Of a stretch of 64,000 nucleotides of DNA, positions 54,341-63,865 are shown in pieces. The first letter of the stretch is position 1. The number at the start of each line of letters is the position of its first letter. Made by a program: the position numbers and the translations under genes. The notes under the pieces are model-generated. The model did no database searches. It was not told the origin of the DNA and saw only the letters and a program-made list of their open reading frames with translations. This DNA is from Mangrovicoccus sp. HB161399. Lineage in GTDB: Bacteria > Pseudomonadota > Alphaproteobacteria > Rhodobacterales > Rhodobacteraceae. Where the stretch lies: positions 28,797 through 92,796 of the forward strand of contig NZ_JAATVU010000023.1 of NCBI RefSeq assembly GCF_013184745.1. The letters are read 5' to 3'.

Positions 54341-55888
54341 ATGACCACTCGCCTTTCCCGCCGCTCCGTGCTTTCCGGCGGCACCGTGCTTGCCGCATCG
54401 CTCGCCATGCCGGCGATCTCCCGCGCCGATGACCGCCCGGTCTTCACCCATGGCGTGCAGTCCGGCGACGTGACCGCCAATTCCGGCATGATCTGGACGC
54501 GCGTGAACATGCCCTCGCGCGTCTTCGTGGAAGTCTCCACGACCGAGAGCTTCTCGAACGCCGTCAAGCTGCCGCCGATGAACGCGCTTCCGGGTTCGGA
54601 TCTGGCGATCAAGCGCATGGTCGAGGGCCTGCCTTCCGACCAGGACATCTTCTACCGCTTCACCGCCGCCGACCTGTCGAGCCTCAACGCGCTGTCCGAG
54701 CAGATGACCGGCCATTTCCGGACCGCGCCGACCTCGCGGCGGTCGGTCCGCTTCACCTGGTCGGGCGACACGGCGGGCCAGGGCTACGGCATCGACGAGG
54801 ACGGCATGCTGACCTATGCCACCATGGCGAAATACGAGCCCGACTTCTTCCTGCATTCCGGCGACACCATCTATGCCGACGGCGCCATGCAGGAGGAGAC
54901 CGTCAAGGACGGCCAACTGATCTGGAAGAACGCCGTCCTGATCGACGAGAAGCGCAAGGTCGCCGAGACGCTGGACGAATACCGCGGCCAGTGGAAATAC
55001 AACCTGATGGACCGCCACGTGCAGGCGCTGAACGCCTCCGTGCCGACCTTCTTCCAGTGGGACGACCACGAGGTCGTCAACAACTGGTCGGACAGCAAGG
55101 ACCTCTCGGGCGACGACCGCTACACCGAGAAGAACGTCCGCGTCCTTGCCGCCCGTGCGGGCCAGGCCTTCCACGAGATGACGCCGATCAGCTACCAGCC
55201 GGCAGAGCCGGGCCGCGTCTACCGCAAGATGTCCTACGGGCCGATGGTCGACGTGTTCTTCCTCGACATGCGGGCCTATCGCGGGCCGAACACGAAGAAC
55301 CTGCAGGAGGCGATCAACGATGAGAGCGTCTTCCTCGGTGCCCGCCAGATCGAATGGCTGAAGCGCGAGCTGGCCAATTCGGCCGCCACCTGGAAGGTCA
55401 TCGCCGCCGACATGCCGATCGGCCTTGTCGTCCGTGACGGCGAGTTCTTCGAGGCGATCGCCAATGCCGATGACGGCGCCGCCAAGGGCCGCGAGCTGGA
55501 GCTGGCCGACATCCTGCGCTTCATCAAGGCAGCGGACATCCGGAACACCGTCTGGCTGACCGCGGACGTGCACTATACCGCCGCGCATTACTACGACCCG
55601 AACAAGGCGCAGATGCAGGACTTCAACCCGTTCTGGGAATTCGTCTCGGGGCCGCTGCACGCCGGGACTTTCGGGCCGAACGACCTGGACATGACCTTCG
55701 GGCCGGAAGTGAAGTTCGTGAAGGGGCCCAGCGAGGAACAGGGCCAGAACCTGCCGCCGTCGATGGGGCTGCAGTTCTTCGGCATCGTCGATGTCGATGG
55801 CGCGACGCGGCAGATGAAGGTGCGGCTGATGGATCGCGGCGACAACGAGCTGTGGTCGGTCACGCTCGATCCCGACCTTTCGGCCTGA
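54341..55888 (+). CDS. phoD: PhoD-like alkaline phosphatase/phosphodiesterase
   Basis: A 515-residue exported enzyme with a Tat signal (SRRSVLSGG, about 6-14). After the N-terminal PhoD domain (THGVQSGDVTANSGMIWTRV, in part), the metal-dependent domain has FTWSGDTAGQGYG, FFLHSGDTIYAD, FFQWDDHEVVNNWS, and VWLTADVHYTAAHYY near the C-terminal end. PhoD enzymes use Ca/Fe centres to release phosphate from mono- and diesters in the periplasm or outside. It starts at ATG 54341 behind AGGACA. A Pho-box-like repeat lies upstream. Confidence 0.92.
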   Translation: MTTRLSRRSVLSGGTVLAASLAMPAISRADDRPVFTHGVQSGDVTANSGMIWTRVNMPSRVFVEVSTTESFSNAVKLPPMNALPGSDLAIKRMVEGLPSDQDIFYRFTAADLSSLNALSEQMTGHFRTAPTSRRSVRFTWSGDTAGQGYGIDEDGMLTYATMAKYEPDFFLHSGDTIYADGAMQEETVKDGQLIWKNAVLIDEKRKVAETLDEYRGQWKYNLMDRHVQALNASVPTFFQWDDHEVVNNWSDSKDLSGDDRYTEKNVRVLAARAGQAFHEMTPISYQPAEPGRVYRKMSYGPMVDVFFLDMRAYRGPNTKNLQEAINDESVFLGARQIEWLKRELANSAATWKVIAADMPIGLVVRDGEFFEAIANADDGAAKGRELELADILRFIKAADIRNTVWLTADVHYTAAHYYDPNKAQMQDFNPFWEFVSGPLHAGTFGPNDLDMTFGPEVKFVKGPSEEQGQNLPPSMGLQFFGIVDVDGATRQMKVRLMDRGDNELWSVTLDPDLSA

Positions 55889-56005
55889 TCCGGCCGGCGG
55901 GTGGCGTTCCGGCGCCATCCGCCTCCCGTCCGGGAGCGGCAGGTTAGCGCGAATTTAAGGTAAATGGCTTAGCCGGGGAAACACGACAACCTGGGGAGCA
56001 CTGCC

Positions 56006-56089
56006 ATGCGTCACACCCGTTGCTGTTTCTTCGTCCTGACTGTCGTCGGACTCGGCCTGCTCGGCCTCGAAAGCCTCGCCTTCATGTGA
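56006..56089 (+). CDS. Candidate 27-residue membrane peptide
   Basis: A short ORF starting MRHTRCCFFVLTVVGLG and ending ESLAFM, with a single hydrophobic helix. GGGGAG lies 7 bases before the ATG, and the codons end in G or C. An AT-richer, promoter-like stretch (about 55945-55995) lies upstream. It may be a small membrane protein or chance. No family is recognised. Confidence 0.35.
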   Translation: MRHTRCCFFVLTVVGLGLLGLESLAFM

Positions 56090-56101
56090 TCCGCAAGACG
56101 G

Positions 56102-56132
56102 AAAAGGCGCGCCACCCGGAGGGAGGCGCGCC
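56102..56132 (-). terminator. Rho-independent terminator of rpsF-rpsR-rplI
   Basis: GGCGCGCC occurs at 56106-56113 and again at 56125-56132; being self-complementary the copies pair to an 8-bp stem with an 11-base loop. On the minus strand the stem is followed by TTTT. It lies 31 bases after the rplI stop. Confidence 0.85.
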
Positions 56133-56162
56133 GATTCTGTCCGGATCGAACCCTGGCTGGGC

Positions 56163-56777
56163 TCAGCCGCGGTCTTCCACGTCCGGCTGGGGCGTGGAAT
56201 CGCCGCTCTCGTCGTCGAGCGCAGCGGAGCCGATTTCGTCGAACAGTTCGGCGATCTCGAATTCTGCGGCGGCTTCGGCTTCGGCAGCCAGTTCCTGGAT
56301 CGACTTGCCGGAGGCTTGCAGCTCGGCTTCTTCCTTGGAACGGGCGACGTTCAGGTGGATGTCGACTTCGACTTCCGGATGCAGGGTCACGTGCACCGTG
56401 TGCAGGCCCAGATCCTTGATCGGCTTCGACAGCTTGACCTGCTTGCGGTCGAGGGTGAAGCCCTCGGCGGTCGCGGCCTCGGCTGCGTCACGCGGGGTGA
56501 CCGAACCGTAGAGCGCGCCCGCATCCGAAGCGGAGCGGATCACGACGAACTGCTGCGCGTCGAGACGTGCGGCGAAAGCCTCTGCTTCCTTCTTGGTCTC
56601 GAGGTTGTCCGCCTCGAGCTGGGCCTTGCGGGCCTCGAAGGATTTGACGTTGGCGTCGGACGCGCGGAGCGCCTTGCCGGTCGGCAGCAGGAAATTGCGG
56701 GCATAGCCGTCCTTGACGGAGACGACTTCGCCCATCTGGCCGAGCTTGGCGACGCGCTGGAGAAGGATCACTTCCAT
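56163..56777 (-). CDS. rplI: 50S ribosomal protein L9
   Basis: A 204-residue L9, longer than the common 148-150, because of an acidic, Ala/Glu-rich C-terminal extension (about 150-204) seen in many alphaproteobacteria. The N-terminal rRNA-binding domain reads [19 protein letters not shown] and [16 protein letters not shown]9 helps keep reading frame and binds 23S rRNA at the base of the L1 stalk. It is third in the rpsF-rpsR-rplI operon, 12 bases after rpsR. Confidence 0.97.
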   Translation of the reverse strand: MEVILLQRVAKLGQMGEVVSVKDGYARNFLLPTGKALRASDANVKSFEARKAQLEADNLETKKEAEAFAARLDAQQFVVIRSASDAGALYGSVTPRDAAEAATAEGFTLDRKQVKLSKPIKDLGLHTVHVTLHPEVEVDIHLNVARSKEEAELQASGKSIQELAAEAEAAAEFEIAELFDEIGSAALDDESGDSTPQPDVEDRG

Positions 56778-56789
56778 GGGAATCGCTCC

Positions 56790-57017
56790 TTACTTCACTG
56801 CGTAGGGCAGCAGGGCGAGGAAGCGGGCGCGCTTGATGGCACGGGCCAGCTCACGCTGCTTCTTCGCCGAGACGGCGGTGATGCGGGACGGCACGATCTT
56901 GCCGCGCTCGGAGATGTAGCGCTGCAGGAGACGGGTGTCCTTGTAGTCGATCTTCGGCGCGTTGTCGCCGGAGAACGGGCAGACCTTGCGGCGGCGGAAA
57001 AACGGTTTGGTGGCCAT
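56790..57017 (-). CDS. rpsR: 30S ribosomal protein S18
   Basis: A 75-residue protein beginning [19 protein letters not shown] and containing [19 protein letters not shown] (in part), typical of S18. It binds the 16S rRNA platform with S6, whose gene precedes it by 12 bases. Length and sequence are normal. Confidence 0.98.
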   Translation of the reverse strand: MATKPFFRRRKVCPFSGDNAPKIDYKDTRLLQRYISERGKIVPSRITAVSAKKQRELARAIKRARFLALLPYAVK

Positions 57018-57029
57018 GTCTGTCTCTCC

Positions 57030-57398
57030 TTACCGGTCGCGGTCGCGCGGGCGGCGGTCGCCACGGTCGCGCTCGTCGCGCTTCTGCATCTGGACCGAGG
57101 GGCCCTCGGCATGCTCGTCGACCTTGATGGTCATGACGCGCATGACGTCGTCATGCAGGCGCATCAGGCGTTCCATTTCCTGCACGGCCGGCGCGGGCGC
57201 GTCGGTCTTCAGGAAGGAGTAGTGGCCCTTGCGGTTCTTGTTGATCTTGTAGGCCATCGTCTTGACGCCCCAGTACTCGGACTCGACGACCTTGCCGCCG
57301 TTGTCCGACAGGACGGTGGAGAAGTGCTCCACAAGACCTTCGGCCTGCGCGTTGGACAGGTCCTGACGCGCAATGAAGACATGCTCGTAGAGAGGCAT
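57030..57398 (-). CDS. rpsF: 30S ribosomal protein S6
   Basis: A 122-residue S6 with MPLYEHVFIARQDLS at the start and the YWGVKTMAYKINKNRKGHY region. The C terminus carries an Asp/Arg-rich extension (KRDERDRGDRRPRDRDR), common in alphaproteobacteria. It is the first gene of the operon; in relatives the S6-S18 pair can regulate its own mRNA. The 299-base gap upstream is shared with the divergent YceI gene. Confidence 0.98.
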   Translation of the reverse strand: MPLYEHVFIARQDLSNAQAEGLVEHFSTVLSDNGGKVVESEYWGVKTMAYKINKNRKGHYSFLKTDAPAPAVQEMERLMRLHDDVMRVMTIKVDEHAEGPSVQMQKRDERDRGDRRPRDRDR

Positions 57399-57697
57399 GC
57401 GTGCTCCAGTTCTGTTCAGGCGCGTTTCATAGGAGCGGATGATCCCTTCGCCCCGCTCCGCGAGAGGCCGCGCCGTTCATCTGTGTGTGCGAAGGATGCG
57501 CCTTCATACACATATTCCGGCGCATGGCAAGGGCGCAGGCGCGGCGCGGCGGCAGCGGGGGCAGGTTCCGGCAGGGCGCGCACAAGTCGCCGCAGTTCTG
57601 TTCGCTGGCGCACACGAGGCGTGAAAATAGCCGGAATGGACTTGGCTGGGCCCAGGGCCGACATTCTCCCCAGCAACCTGATCCCCGGAGATGTTCC

Positions 57698-58282
57698 ATG
57701 AAAAAGTTCCTGCTTGCCTCTGCCATGACCGCTTTCGCCGCCACCGGCGCGCTGGCTGAGGAGACCACCTACACGGTCGACACCACCCACGCCCAGATCG
57801 TCTACCACTACAGCCACCTCGGCTTCTCGACCACCTACGGCATGTTCTCGGGCATCGCCGGCGAGATCCAGTTCGACGACGCCGATCCGGCGGCTTCCTC
57901 GGTTTCCGTCTCCTTCCCGATCACCTCGCTCTTCACCGGCGATGACGAGCGCACCGCGCATTTCAAGACCGACGACTTCTTCGGCGCAGAGGCCAATCCG
58001 GAAGGCACCTTCACCTCGACCTCGATCGAGGTGACCGGCGACAACACCGCGAAGATCACCGGCGACCTGACGCTGAACGGCATCACCAAGTCGGTCGTGC
58101 TCGACACCACCATGACCCAGAAGGGCGACCACCCGATGGCCGGCAAGCCCTGGATCGGCTTCAATGCCACCACCACGCTGGTCCGCTCGGAGTTCGACAT
58201 GGGCATGTACGCCCCCTACGTCTCCGACGAGGTCGAGGTCTTCATCTCGATCGAAGCCATGGACAACGGCGCCGACGGCTGA
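57698..58282 (+). CDS. YceI-family periplasmic protein
   Basis: A 194-residue exported lipocalin-like protein. The signal peptide is about 1-20 (GALA-EE), and the domain begins TYTVDTTHAQIVYHYSHLGFS (in part), with KTDDFFGAEANPEGTF and ITGDLTLNGITKSVVLDT marking the family. YceI proteins bind polyisoprenoids in a hydrophobic tunnel; the cellular role is unclear. The start ATG 57698 follows GGAG. A terminator follows. Confidence 0.95.
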   Translation: MKKFLLASAMTAFAATGALAEETTYTVDTTHAQIVYHYSHLGFSTTYGMFSGIAGEIQFDDADPAASSVSVSFPITSLFTGDDERTAHFKTDDFFGAEANPEGTFTSTSIEVTGDNTAKITGDLTLNGITKSVVLDTTMTQKGDHPMAGKPWIGFNATTTLVRSEFDMGMYAPYVSDEVEVFISIEAMDNGADG

Positions 58283-58307
58283 ACGCCGCCAGCCCCGCGA
58301 TTTCCGG

Positions 58308-58335
58308 AAGGGCCGTCCGCTGCGGGCGGCCCTTT
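58308..58335 (+). terminator. Rho-independent terminator of the YceI gene
   Basis: AAGGGCCG (58308-58315) and CGGCCCTT (58327-58334) form a perfect 8-bp stem; the T residues at 58333-58335 follow. It lies 25 bases after the stop. Confidence 0.8.
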
Positions 58336-58348
58336 GGCATGGGCCGGG

Positions 58349-58705
58349 TCAGGGCGCGCCGGAACCGAGGAGTCCGTCGAGCAGCGCGGAGAGATCCTCC
58401 ACCTCCTCGGCGACGACATGGGTGACGCCGGCCTCGCGCTGGATCCGGCCGGTGACGCGCAGCAGCCGTCCGGCGATCACCGCGCGGCGGAAGCGTTCGT
58501 AGATGCTGCGCCAGACGATGACATTGACAACCCCGGTCTCGTCCTCGAGCGTGACGAAGATCACTCCCTTGGCGGTGCCGGGCCGCTGCCGCACCAGCAC
58601 CAGCCCGGCGACCGCCACGCGCGCATTGGCGGGCGGCCGGTCGAGCCAGCAGGCGGGCAGCGCCGCGGGCGGGCGCGGCCAGGAGGGGGGGGAGTCGGCA
58701 GGCAT
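58349..58705 (-). pseudogene. dnaE2 OB-fold remnant
   Basis: The frame encodes [20 protein letters not shown], then [16 protein letters not shown] and [15 protein letters not shown], which is the C-terminal OB-fold of the error-prone polymerase DnaE2. The polymerase (about 900 residues upstream) and the usual terminal RDFH-type tail are missing. No ribosome binding site precedes the in-frame ATG at 58705. It is most simply a deletion relic; a free-standing OB protein is possible but less likely. It is convergent with the YceI gene. Confidence 0.7.
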
Positions 58706-58810
58706 GGGAACATAGTGGGAACATCATGGCCGGTTTGCAAGCGGGTCCGGGCACTGGCCAAGCGCGGCGGCATCGCCTAAATGAACCCTGTCGCAGTTGA
58801 GCCAGTCTGA

Positions 58811-59143
<333 letters not shown>

Positions 59144-59320
59144 GGCCGCAGGAAGGCGCCGCGCCGGCCGCGCGCCCGTGGCGGCGCTCCGCCCGCGGCG
59201 CGCTCCGGCCGGGGTGCCGGTGGCGGCGGGGACCTGACCCCATCGTGAGCGCGGCCGGCCTGTCGGCGGTCCCGGTTCCGGTGTAGCATGTCGCCGCCCG
59301 AGCGAGAGACGGAGAGTGCG

Positions 59321-59725
59321 ATGACGGGACGGATGCACGCGATGGCGGCTGCCCTGGTTCTGGCAGCCTGTCCCGCCATGGCGGAAGATGCGATGTCGGG
59401 GGCCGAATTCGGCGCCTATGTCGGCGGCCACACGGTGACCTATGCGCATGACGGCCGGATCTACGGCATGGAGCAGTACCTGCCGGACCGCAAGGTGATC
59501 TGGCGCCAGATCGGCGGCGATTGCCAGGAGGGCGTCTGGTACGAATCCGGCGGCCAGATCTGCTTCGACTACGGCGACGGGATCCCGCTGCAATGCTGGC
59601 AGTTCGTCAACGAGGGCGGGCGGCTCGGCGCGCGCGCGGACAGCGACCCGCAGGGCACCTGGCTCTACGAGGTGCAGCGCTCGCAGGAGCCGATGCAGTG
59701 CCCGGCGCCCTATCTGGGCACCTGA
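59321..59725 (+). CDS. Exported protein of unknown function
   Basis: A 134-residue protein with a signal peptide (about 1-22, CPAMA-ED) and an unrecognised mature domain that contains three or four Cys (DCQEGVWYESGGQICFDYGD; LQCWQF; MQCPAPY, each shown in part), probably disulfide-linked. The start ATG 59321 is behind GGAGA; an upstream in-frame ATG at 59288 was rejected. It follows the ferredoxin by 177 bases. Confidence 0.75.
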   Translation: MTGRMHAMAAALVLAACPAMAEDAMSGAEFGAYVGGHTVTYAHDGRIYGMEQYLPDRKVIWRQIGGDCQEGVWYESGGQICFDYGDGIPLQCWQFVNEGGRLGARADSDPQGTWLYEVQRSQEPMQCPAPYLGT

Positions 59726-59817
59726 GGTCCTTCCGGCCCGAATGACATGTCATTTTGCAGCGCCTGACGGGGCAGTTTCGGGCGGTCGGCAGATCGGGCG
59801 TGCTGAATGGAGTCGGA

Positions 59818-60338
59818 ATGAGCGGCAAAGACCTGCGCCGCGAACTGCACGAAGTGCACCCTTCATCCTGTTCTCGCTCTGCACGGCGCAGCAGGCCCGG
59901 TACCTCAAGGATATCGGAGCGGATATCTCGGAAACCACGAGGGCTTGGAACGGCAGCGGCACCATCGAGGGCATGGAATTCGCGCGCTACACCGGTCCTT
60001 TCTGGCTGTGGATCCTCGGCGCTTATGAAGTGCTGCGCACAATCGATCGGAACGGGGAGTGTCTTTCCCGCGATTTGCGGCAGAAGATCGCCGAGGAAAA
60101 GCGGCATGTCGCGCAGATCAGGATGCCATTCGCGAAACAGGAGTTGAACCGCAGGAGCGGGCCGGCATTCGGCGAGCTGTCTGTTGTCGGTCCTGATGGA
60201 GGCCCCGGCTGCGATATCGGCGGGGAGCGGTTCCGCGCTGCCGGCGTGATCGCGCGTTTCGCTGGTTTGATTGCCAGCGTGAAGCCCGAAGATGTTCCGA
60301 AGGAAATCCCGACGCGGCGGCCGGAACATCCGGTCTGA
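59818..60338 (+). pseudogene. Unknown gene with a one-base frameshift
   Basis: ATG 59818, behind TGGAG, opens MSGKDLRRELHEVHP. The same protein seems to continue one frame over as FILFSLCTAQQARYLKDIG through to a stop at 60338. Joining the frames needs one extra C in the run CCC at 59859-59861. The repaired product would be about 173 residues with KDIGADISETTRAWNG and YEVLRTIDRNGECLSRDLRQ (in part). No family is recognised. It may be a true frameshift or a base-calling error. Confidence 0.6.
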
Positions 60339-60374
60339 GTTCGGCGAGGCCAGACATCGATGCCCAAGCGGGCG

Positions 60375-62006
60375 TCATTCGTCGAAAAGCGAGGCCTGGG
60401 AGGGCGGCTTCTTCTTCGCGGCGGGCTTGGCTGCGGGCCTGCCGCTGGTCCCTGCCGCGACCGCATCGAGGCGCCCGTCGGAGAATTCCAGTTCCAGCGC
60501 GCTGCCCGGCGCGGGCGTGCCGCTGCTGGTGACCAGCGCGCCGTCGGCGTCGCGCACCAGCACGAAGCCGCGTGCCAGCACCGCGCCGTGGTCATAGCTG
60601 AGGCGGATTCGCTCGAGCGCCGTCAGGCGGGCGGAGAGGTCGCGCAGCCGTGTCTCCTGCGCTTTGGGCAGCCGCGGGGCCAGCCGCGCCAGGTCGGCCC
60701 TGCCATGTGCCAGGCCGCGGGCCAGCGGCGCCGCGCTGAGCCGCAGGCCGGCAAGCCGTTCGCGGCGGCGCCGCAGTCCGGCCGCACCTGCGCCGGGCAG
60801 CCGGGCGGAAACGGCGTCGAGCCGGGCGCGCTCCCGCGCGGCATTGGTCGCGAGGCTGCGCTCCAGCCGCCGCGACAGGTCGTCGAGCCGCGCCCGGTCA
60901 TGGCGCAGCCGGTCCTGCAGGCGTCGCGGCGCCAGCTCAGCGGAGAGCTGCACCAGCCGGTTGCGCTTGCCCTGCGCCAGGTCCTTCAGCGCCCGCGGCA
61001 GCCGGTCGGAGGCGAGGTCGAGCCGCTGCCGCGCGGTATCTGCGAGCGTTTCGGGCCGCGGCAGGGCGCGGCTGAGGTCGCGCAGCCGCTGGCGGCGCAG
61101 CACGATGCCCTGCGTTCCGGCACGCGCGAGCCGCGCGCCCTGGTTGTCGAGCCAGGCCATCAGCTCCAGCCGCACGGGAACGGCGATCTCGGCGGCGGCG
61201 GTCGGCGTCGGCGCGCGCCGGTCGGACGCGAAGTCGATCAGCGTCGTGTCGGTCTCGTGGCCGACGGCGGAGATCAGCGGAATCTCCGATTCGGCCGCCG
61301 CCCGGACGACGATCTCCTCGTTGAAGCCCCAGAGGTCCTCGACCGAGCCGCCGCCGCGGGCGACGATCAGCACGTCGGGCCGCGGCAGCGCGCCGCCGGG
61401 CGTCAGCCGGTTGAAGCCGCGGATCGCGCTGGCGACTTCGGGGGCGCAGCGTTCGCCCTGCACCGCCACGGGCCAGACCAGGACCTTGCGCGGGAAACGG
61501 TCGCGCAGCCGGTGGAGGATGTCGCGGATCACCGCGCCGGAGGGCGAGGTCACCACGCCGATGATCTCGGGGAGGTAGGGCAGGGGCCGCTTGCGCTCGG
61601 GCGCGAAGAGACCCTCGGCCTCGAGCTTGGCCTTGCGCTTCTCCAGCATTGCCATCAGCGCGCCGACGCCCGCCGGGGCCATGTCCTCGATCACCATCTG
61701 GTACTTGGACTGGCCGGGGAAGGTGGTCAGGCGGCCCGTCGCGATGACCTCCATGCCCTCTTCGGGCTGGATGGCGAGCCTGGCGGCCTGGCCCTTCCAG
61801 ACCACACCGGCCAGTACGGCGCGGTCATCCTTCAGATCCAGATAGATATGCCCCGAGCGCGGACGCGAGATGCGGCCGAGTTCGCCGCGGACGCGGACAT
61901 GGGAGAAATTGCCTTCCACGGTGCGCTTCACGGCGCCCGAGATCTCGGACACGGTGAATTCCGGGGCGTTGCCGCCCGCCTGGGGCTCGTCTTCGAACAG
62001 GTCCAT
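60375..62006 (-). CDS. xseA: Exodeoxyribonuclease VII large subunit
   Basis: A 543-residue subunit of the single-strand DNA exonuclease. It has an N-terminal OB fold (FTVSEISGAVKRTVEGNFSH, in part; about 15-110), a catalytic core with PDVLIVARGGGSVEDLWGFN (in part) and VGHETDTTLIDFASD, long arginine-rich coiled coils (about 280-470), and a C-terminal domain (YDHGAVLARGFVLVRD). It is longer than the E. coli protein (456). The start ATG 62006 follows GGAGA. xseB is not in the window. Confidence 0.95.
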   Translation of the reverse strand: MDLFEDEPQAGGNAPEFTVSEISGAVKRTVEGNFSHVRVRGELGRISRPRSGHIYLDLKDDRAVLAGVVWKGQAARLAIQPEEGMEVIATGRLTTFPGQSKYQMVIEDMAPAGVGALMAMLEKRKAKLEAEGLFAPERKRPLPYLPEIIGVVTSPSGAVIRDILHRLRDRFPRKVLVWPVAVQGERCAPEVASAIRGFNRLTPGGALPRPDVLIVARGGGSVEDLWGFNEEIVVRAAAESEIPLISAVGHETDTTLIDFASDRRAPTPTAAAEIAVPVRLELMAWLDNQGARLARAGTQGIVLRRQRLRDLSRALPRPETLADTARQRLDLASDRLPRALKDLAQGKRNRLVQLSAELAPRRLQDRLRHDRARLDDLSRRLERSLATNAARERARLDAVSARLPGAGAAGLRRRRERLAGLRLSAAPLARGLAHGRADLARLAPRLPKAQETRLRDLSARLTALERIRLSYDHGAVLARGFVLVRDADGALVTSSGTPAPGSALELEFSDGRLDAVAAGTSGRPAAKPAAKKKPPSQASLFDE

Positions 62007-62385
62007 GGGTGTCTCCGCTGCGCGCACCGACCCTAGCCGAGCGCGGCGGGGAGGAAAAGCCGTCAGCCGGTGCCGCAGCGGCGGCCGGCGACCGCGGGGC
62101 CGCGCGCCTTGTCCTGTGCCGGGCCGCAGCTGCCGGCCCGGCCGGAGACCCCGGTGGGGCGGTCCAGTGCTTTGCCTTGGCAGAGGCCGGAATGCACCGC
62201 CCGGGCGCCGCCGGGACCATGGAAATCGGCGGCCCGGCGGGGCAATGGCATGGCGTTGGCCGCCTGTGGCAGGGCCGCGGGAGCAGCCCGCCATACGGCC
62301 TGCCGTTCCGGCGCGAGGCGGCAACGCGCTTGCCTCCGCGGCGCTTCCTGCCTAGGAGGCAGGCGGAACACGCAGCGGAGGCGGC
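62007..62385. other. Gene-free gap between xseA and purD
   Basis: This divergent 379-base gap should hold the promoters of both genes. The one structure seen is a 7-bp hairpin, CCTGCCT (62347-62353) with AGGCAGG (62357-62363), about 22 bases before the purD start. Short G+C-rich open frames in it lack ribosome binding sites and protein-like composition. Confidence 0.5.
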
Positions 62386-63648
62386 ATGAACATTCTCATT
62401 CTCGGTGGCGGCGGGCGCGAGCATGCGCTGGCCTGGGCAGTCAAGCAGAACCCGAAATGCGACCGGCTGATCGTGGCGCCGGGCAATGCCGGGATCGCCG
62501 AGATCGCGGAGTGCGCGCAGCTGGACATCAATGACGGCGGCGCGGTGACAGAATTCGCCCAGGAGAATTCCATCGACCTGGTGATCGTCGGCCCCGAGGC
62601 TCCGCTGGTTGCCGGCGTCTCCGACCGCCTGCGCGAGGCGGGCGTGCGCTGCTTCGGGCCAAGCCAGGCTGCCGCCGAGCTGGAAGCGTCGAAATCCTTC
62701 ACCAAGGCCGTCTGCGACGCCTCGGGGGCGCCCACGGCGGCCTATGCCCGCTTCGAGGACGCCGCTCCCGCGCGCGCGCATGTCGAAGCGCAGGGCGCGC
62801 CGATCGTGATCAAGGCCGACGGCCTGGCCGCGGGCAAGGGCGTGATCGTGGCGATGGACGTGCAGACCGCGCTCGACGCGGTGGACGACATCTTCGGCGG
62901 CGCCTTCGGCTCGGCTGGCGCGGCGGTGGTGATCGAGGAGTTCATGACCGGGGAAGAAGCCTCCTTCTTCGTTATGTGCGACGGCGAGACCGCGCTGCCG
63001 ATCGGTACCGCGCAGGACCACAAGCGCGTCGGCGAAGGCGATACCGGCCCCAATACCGGGGGCATGGGCGCCTATTCCCCGGCGCCGATCCTGTCGGACG
63101 CGGTGGCCGCGCAGACCATGGAAGAGATCATCCGCCCGACGCTGAAGGAGATGGCGCGGCGCGGCTCGCCCTATGTCGGGGTGCTCTATGCCGGGCTGAT
63201 GATCGAGGACGGCAAGGCGCGGCTGGTCGAATACAACGCCCGTTTCGGCGATCCGGAATGCCAGGCGCTGATGCTGCGGCTCGGCGGCCAGGTTCTGGAC
63301 CTGATCGAGGCCTGCGTTGACGGCCGTCTGGCCGGCATGACGGTCAACTGGGCCGACGACCACACGATGACCGTGGTGATGGCCGCGAACGGATATCCCG
63401 GCAGCTACCAGAAGGGCACCGAGATTCGCGGGCTTGCCGCGCTCAAGGAAGATGGCAACCGCGTCATGTTCCATGCCGGGACTGCGGCGAAGGACGGCAA
63501 GGTGCTGGCGACCGGCGGGCGGGTGCTGAACGCGACCGCGCGCGGCGCGACGCTGCAGGAGGCGCGCGACCGGGCCTATGCCCTGATCGACGCGCTCGAC
63601 TGGCCCGAAGGCTTCTGCCGCCGCGACATCGGCCACCGGGCGCTCTGA
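62386..63648 (+). CDS. purD: Phosphoribosylamine-glycine ligase
   Basis: The second enzyme of purine synthesis (ATP-dependent ligation of phosphoribosylamine and glycine), 420 residues. Motifs include the N-terminal ILGGGGREHALAW, FGPSQAAAELEASKSF, the ATP-grasp NTGGMGAYSPAPI, and VEYNARFGDPECQ. The ATG follows GCGGAGG. Purine riboswitch or PurR sites were not seen. Confidence 0.97.
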   Translation: MNILILGGGGREHALAWAVKQNPKCDRLIVAPGNAGIAEIAECAQLDINDGGAVTEFAQENSIDLVIVGPEAPLVAGVSDRLREAGVRCFGPSQAAAELEASKSFTKAVCDASGAPTAAYARFEDAAPARAHVEAQGAPIVIKADGLAAGKGVIVAMDVQTALDAVDDIFGGAFGSAGAAVVIEEFMTGEEASFFVMCDGETALPIGTAQDHKRVGEGDTGPNTGGMGAYSPAPILSDAVAAQTMEEIIRPTLKEMARRGSPYVGVLYAGLMIEDGKARLVEYNARFGDPECQALMLRLGGQVLDLIEACVDGRLAGMTVNWADDHTMTVVMAANGYPGSYQKGTEIRGLAALKEDGNRVMFHAGTAAKDGKVLATGGRVLNATARGATLQEARDRAYALIDALDWPEGFCRRDIGHRAL

Positions 63649-63702
63649 CCCGGCGGCCGCGGCCCTGTCCGCGGTCAGCTTGTCCCGGTTCCCGGCATGG
63701 TG

Positions 63703-63828
63703 CGGTTTGCGCCATGCTGGCGCGTTGGCTTGCCCAATCCATCGGCGCAGGACGCTCTCTGCGATCTCGAGTTCCCGGCTGGCCTGAACCACGGCGGCGC
63801 CGCGGTCCTGCACCAGCCTCACGTGGTG
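63703..63828 (-). mobile_element. IS3-type transposase OrfA remnant
   Basis: The minus strand encodes VRLVQDRGAAVVQASRELEI followed by AESVLRRW, the helix-turn-helix part of IS3-family OrfA proteins. The N terminus and everything after about 63700 are missing, so it is a short fragment beside purD. Coordinates are approximate. Confidence 0.55.
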
Positions 63829-63846
63829 TCGTTGCACAAAAGAGGG

Positions 63847-63865
63847 GGATTCACGTCGTGAATCC
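63847..63865. repeat. Palindrome at the IS remnant junction
   Basis: GGATTCACG and CGTGAATCC flank a single central T, a 19-bp perfect palindrome, preceded by GTTGCACAAAAGAGG, which resembles IS end sequences. It lies next to where the OrfA-like frame begins. It may be the terminal region of an insertion sequence that extends beyond the window. Confidence 0.4.
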
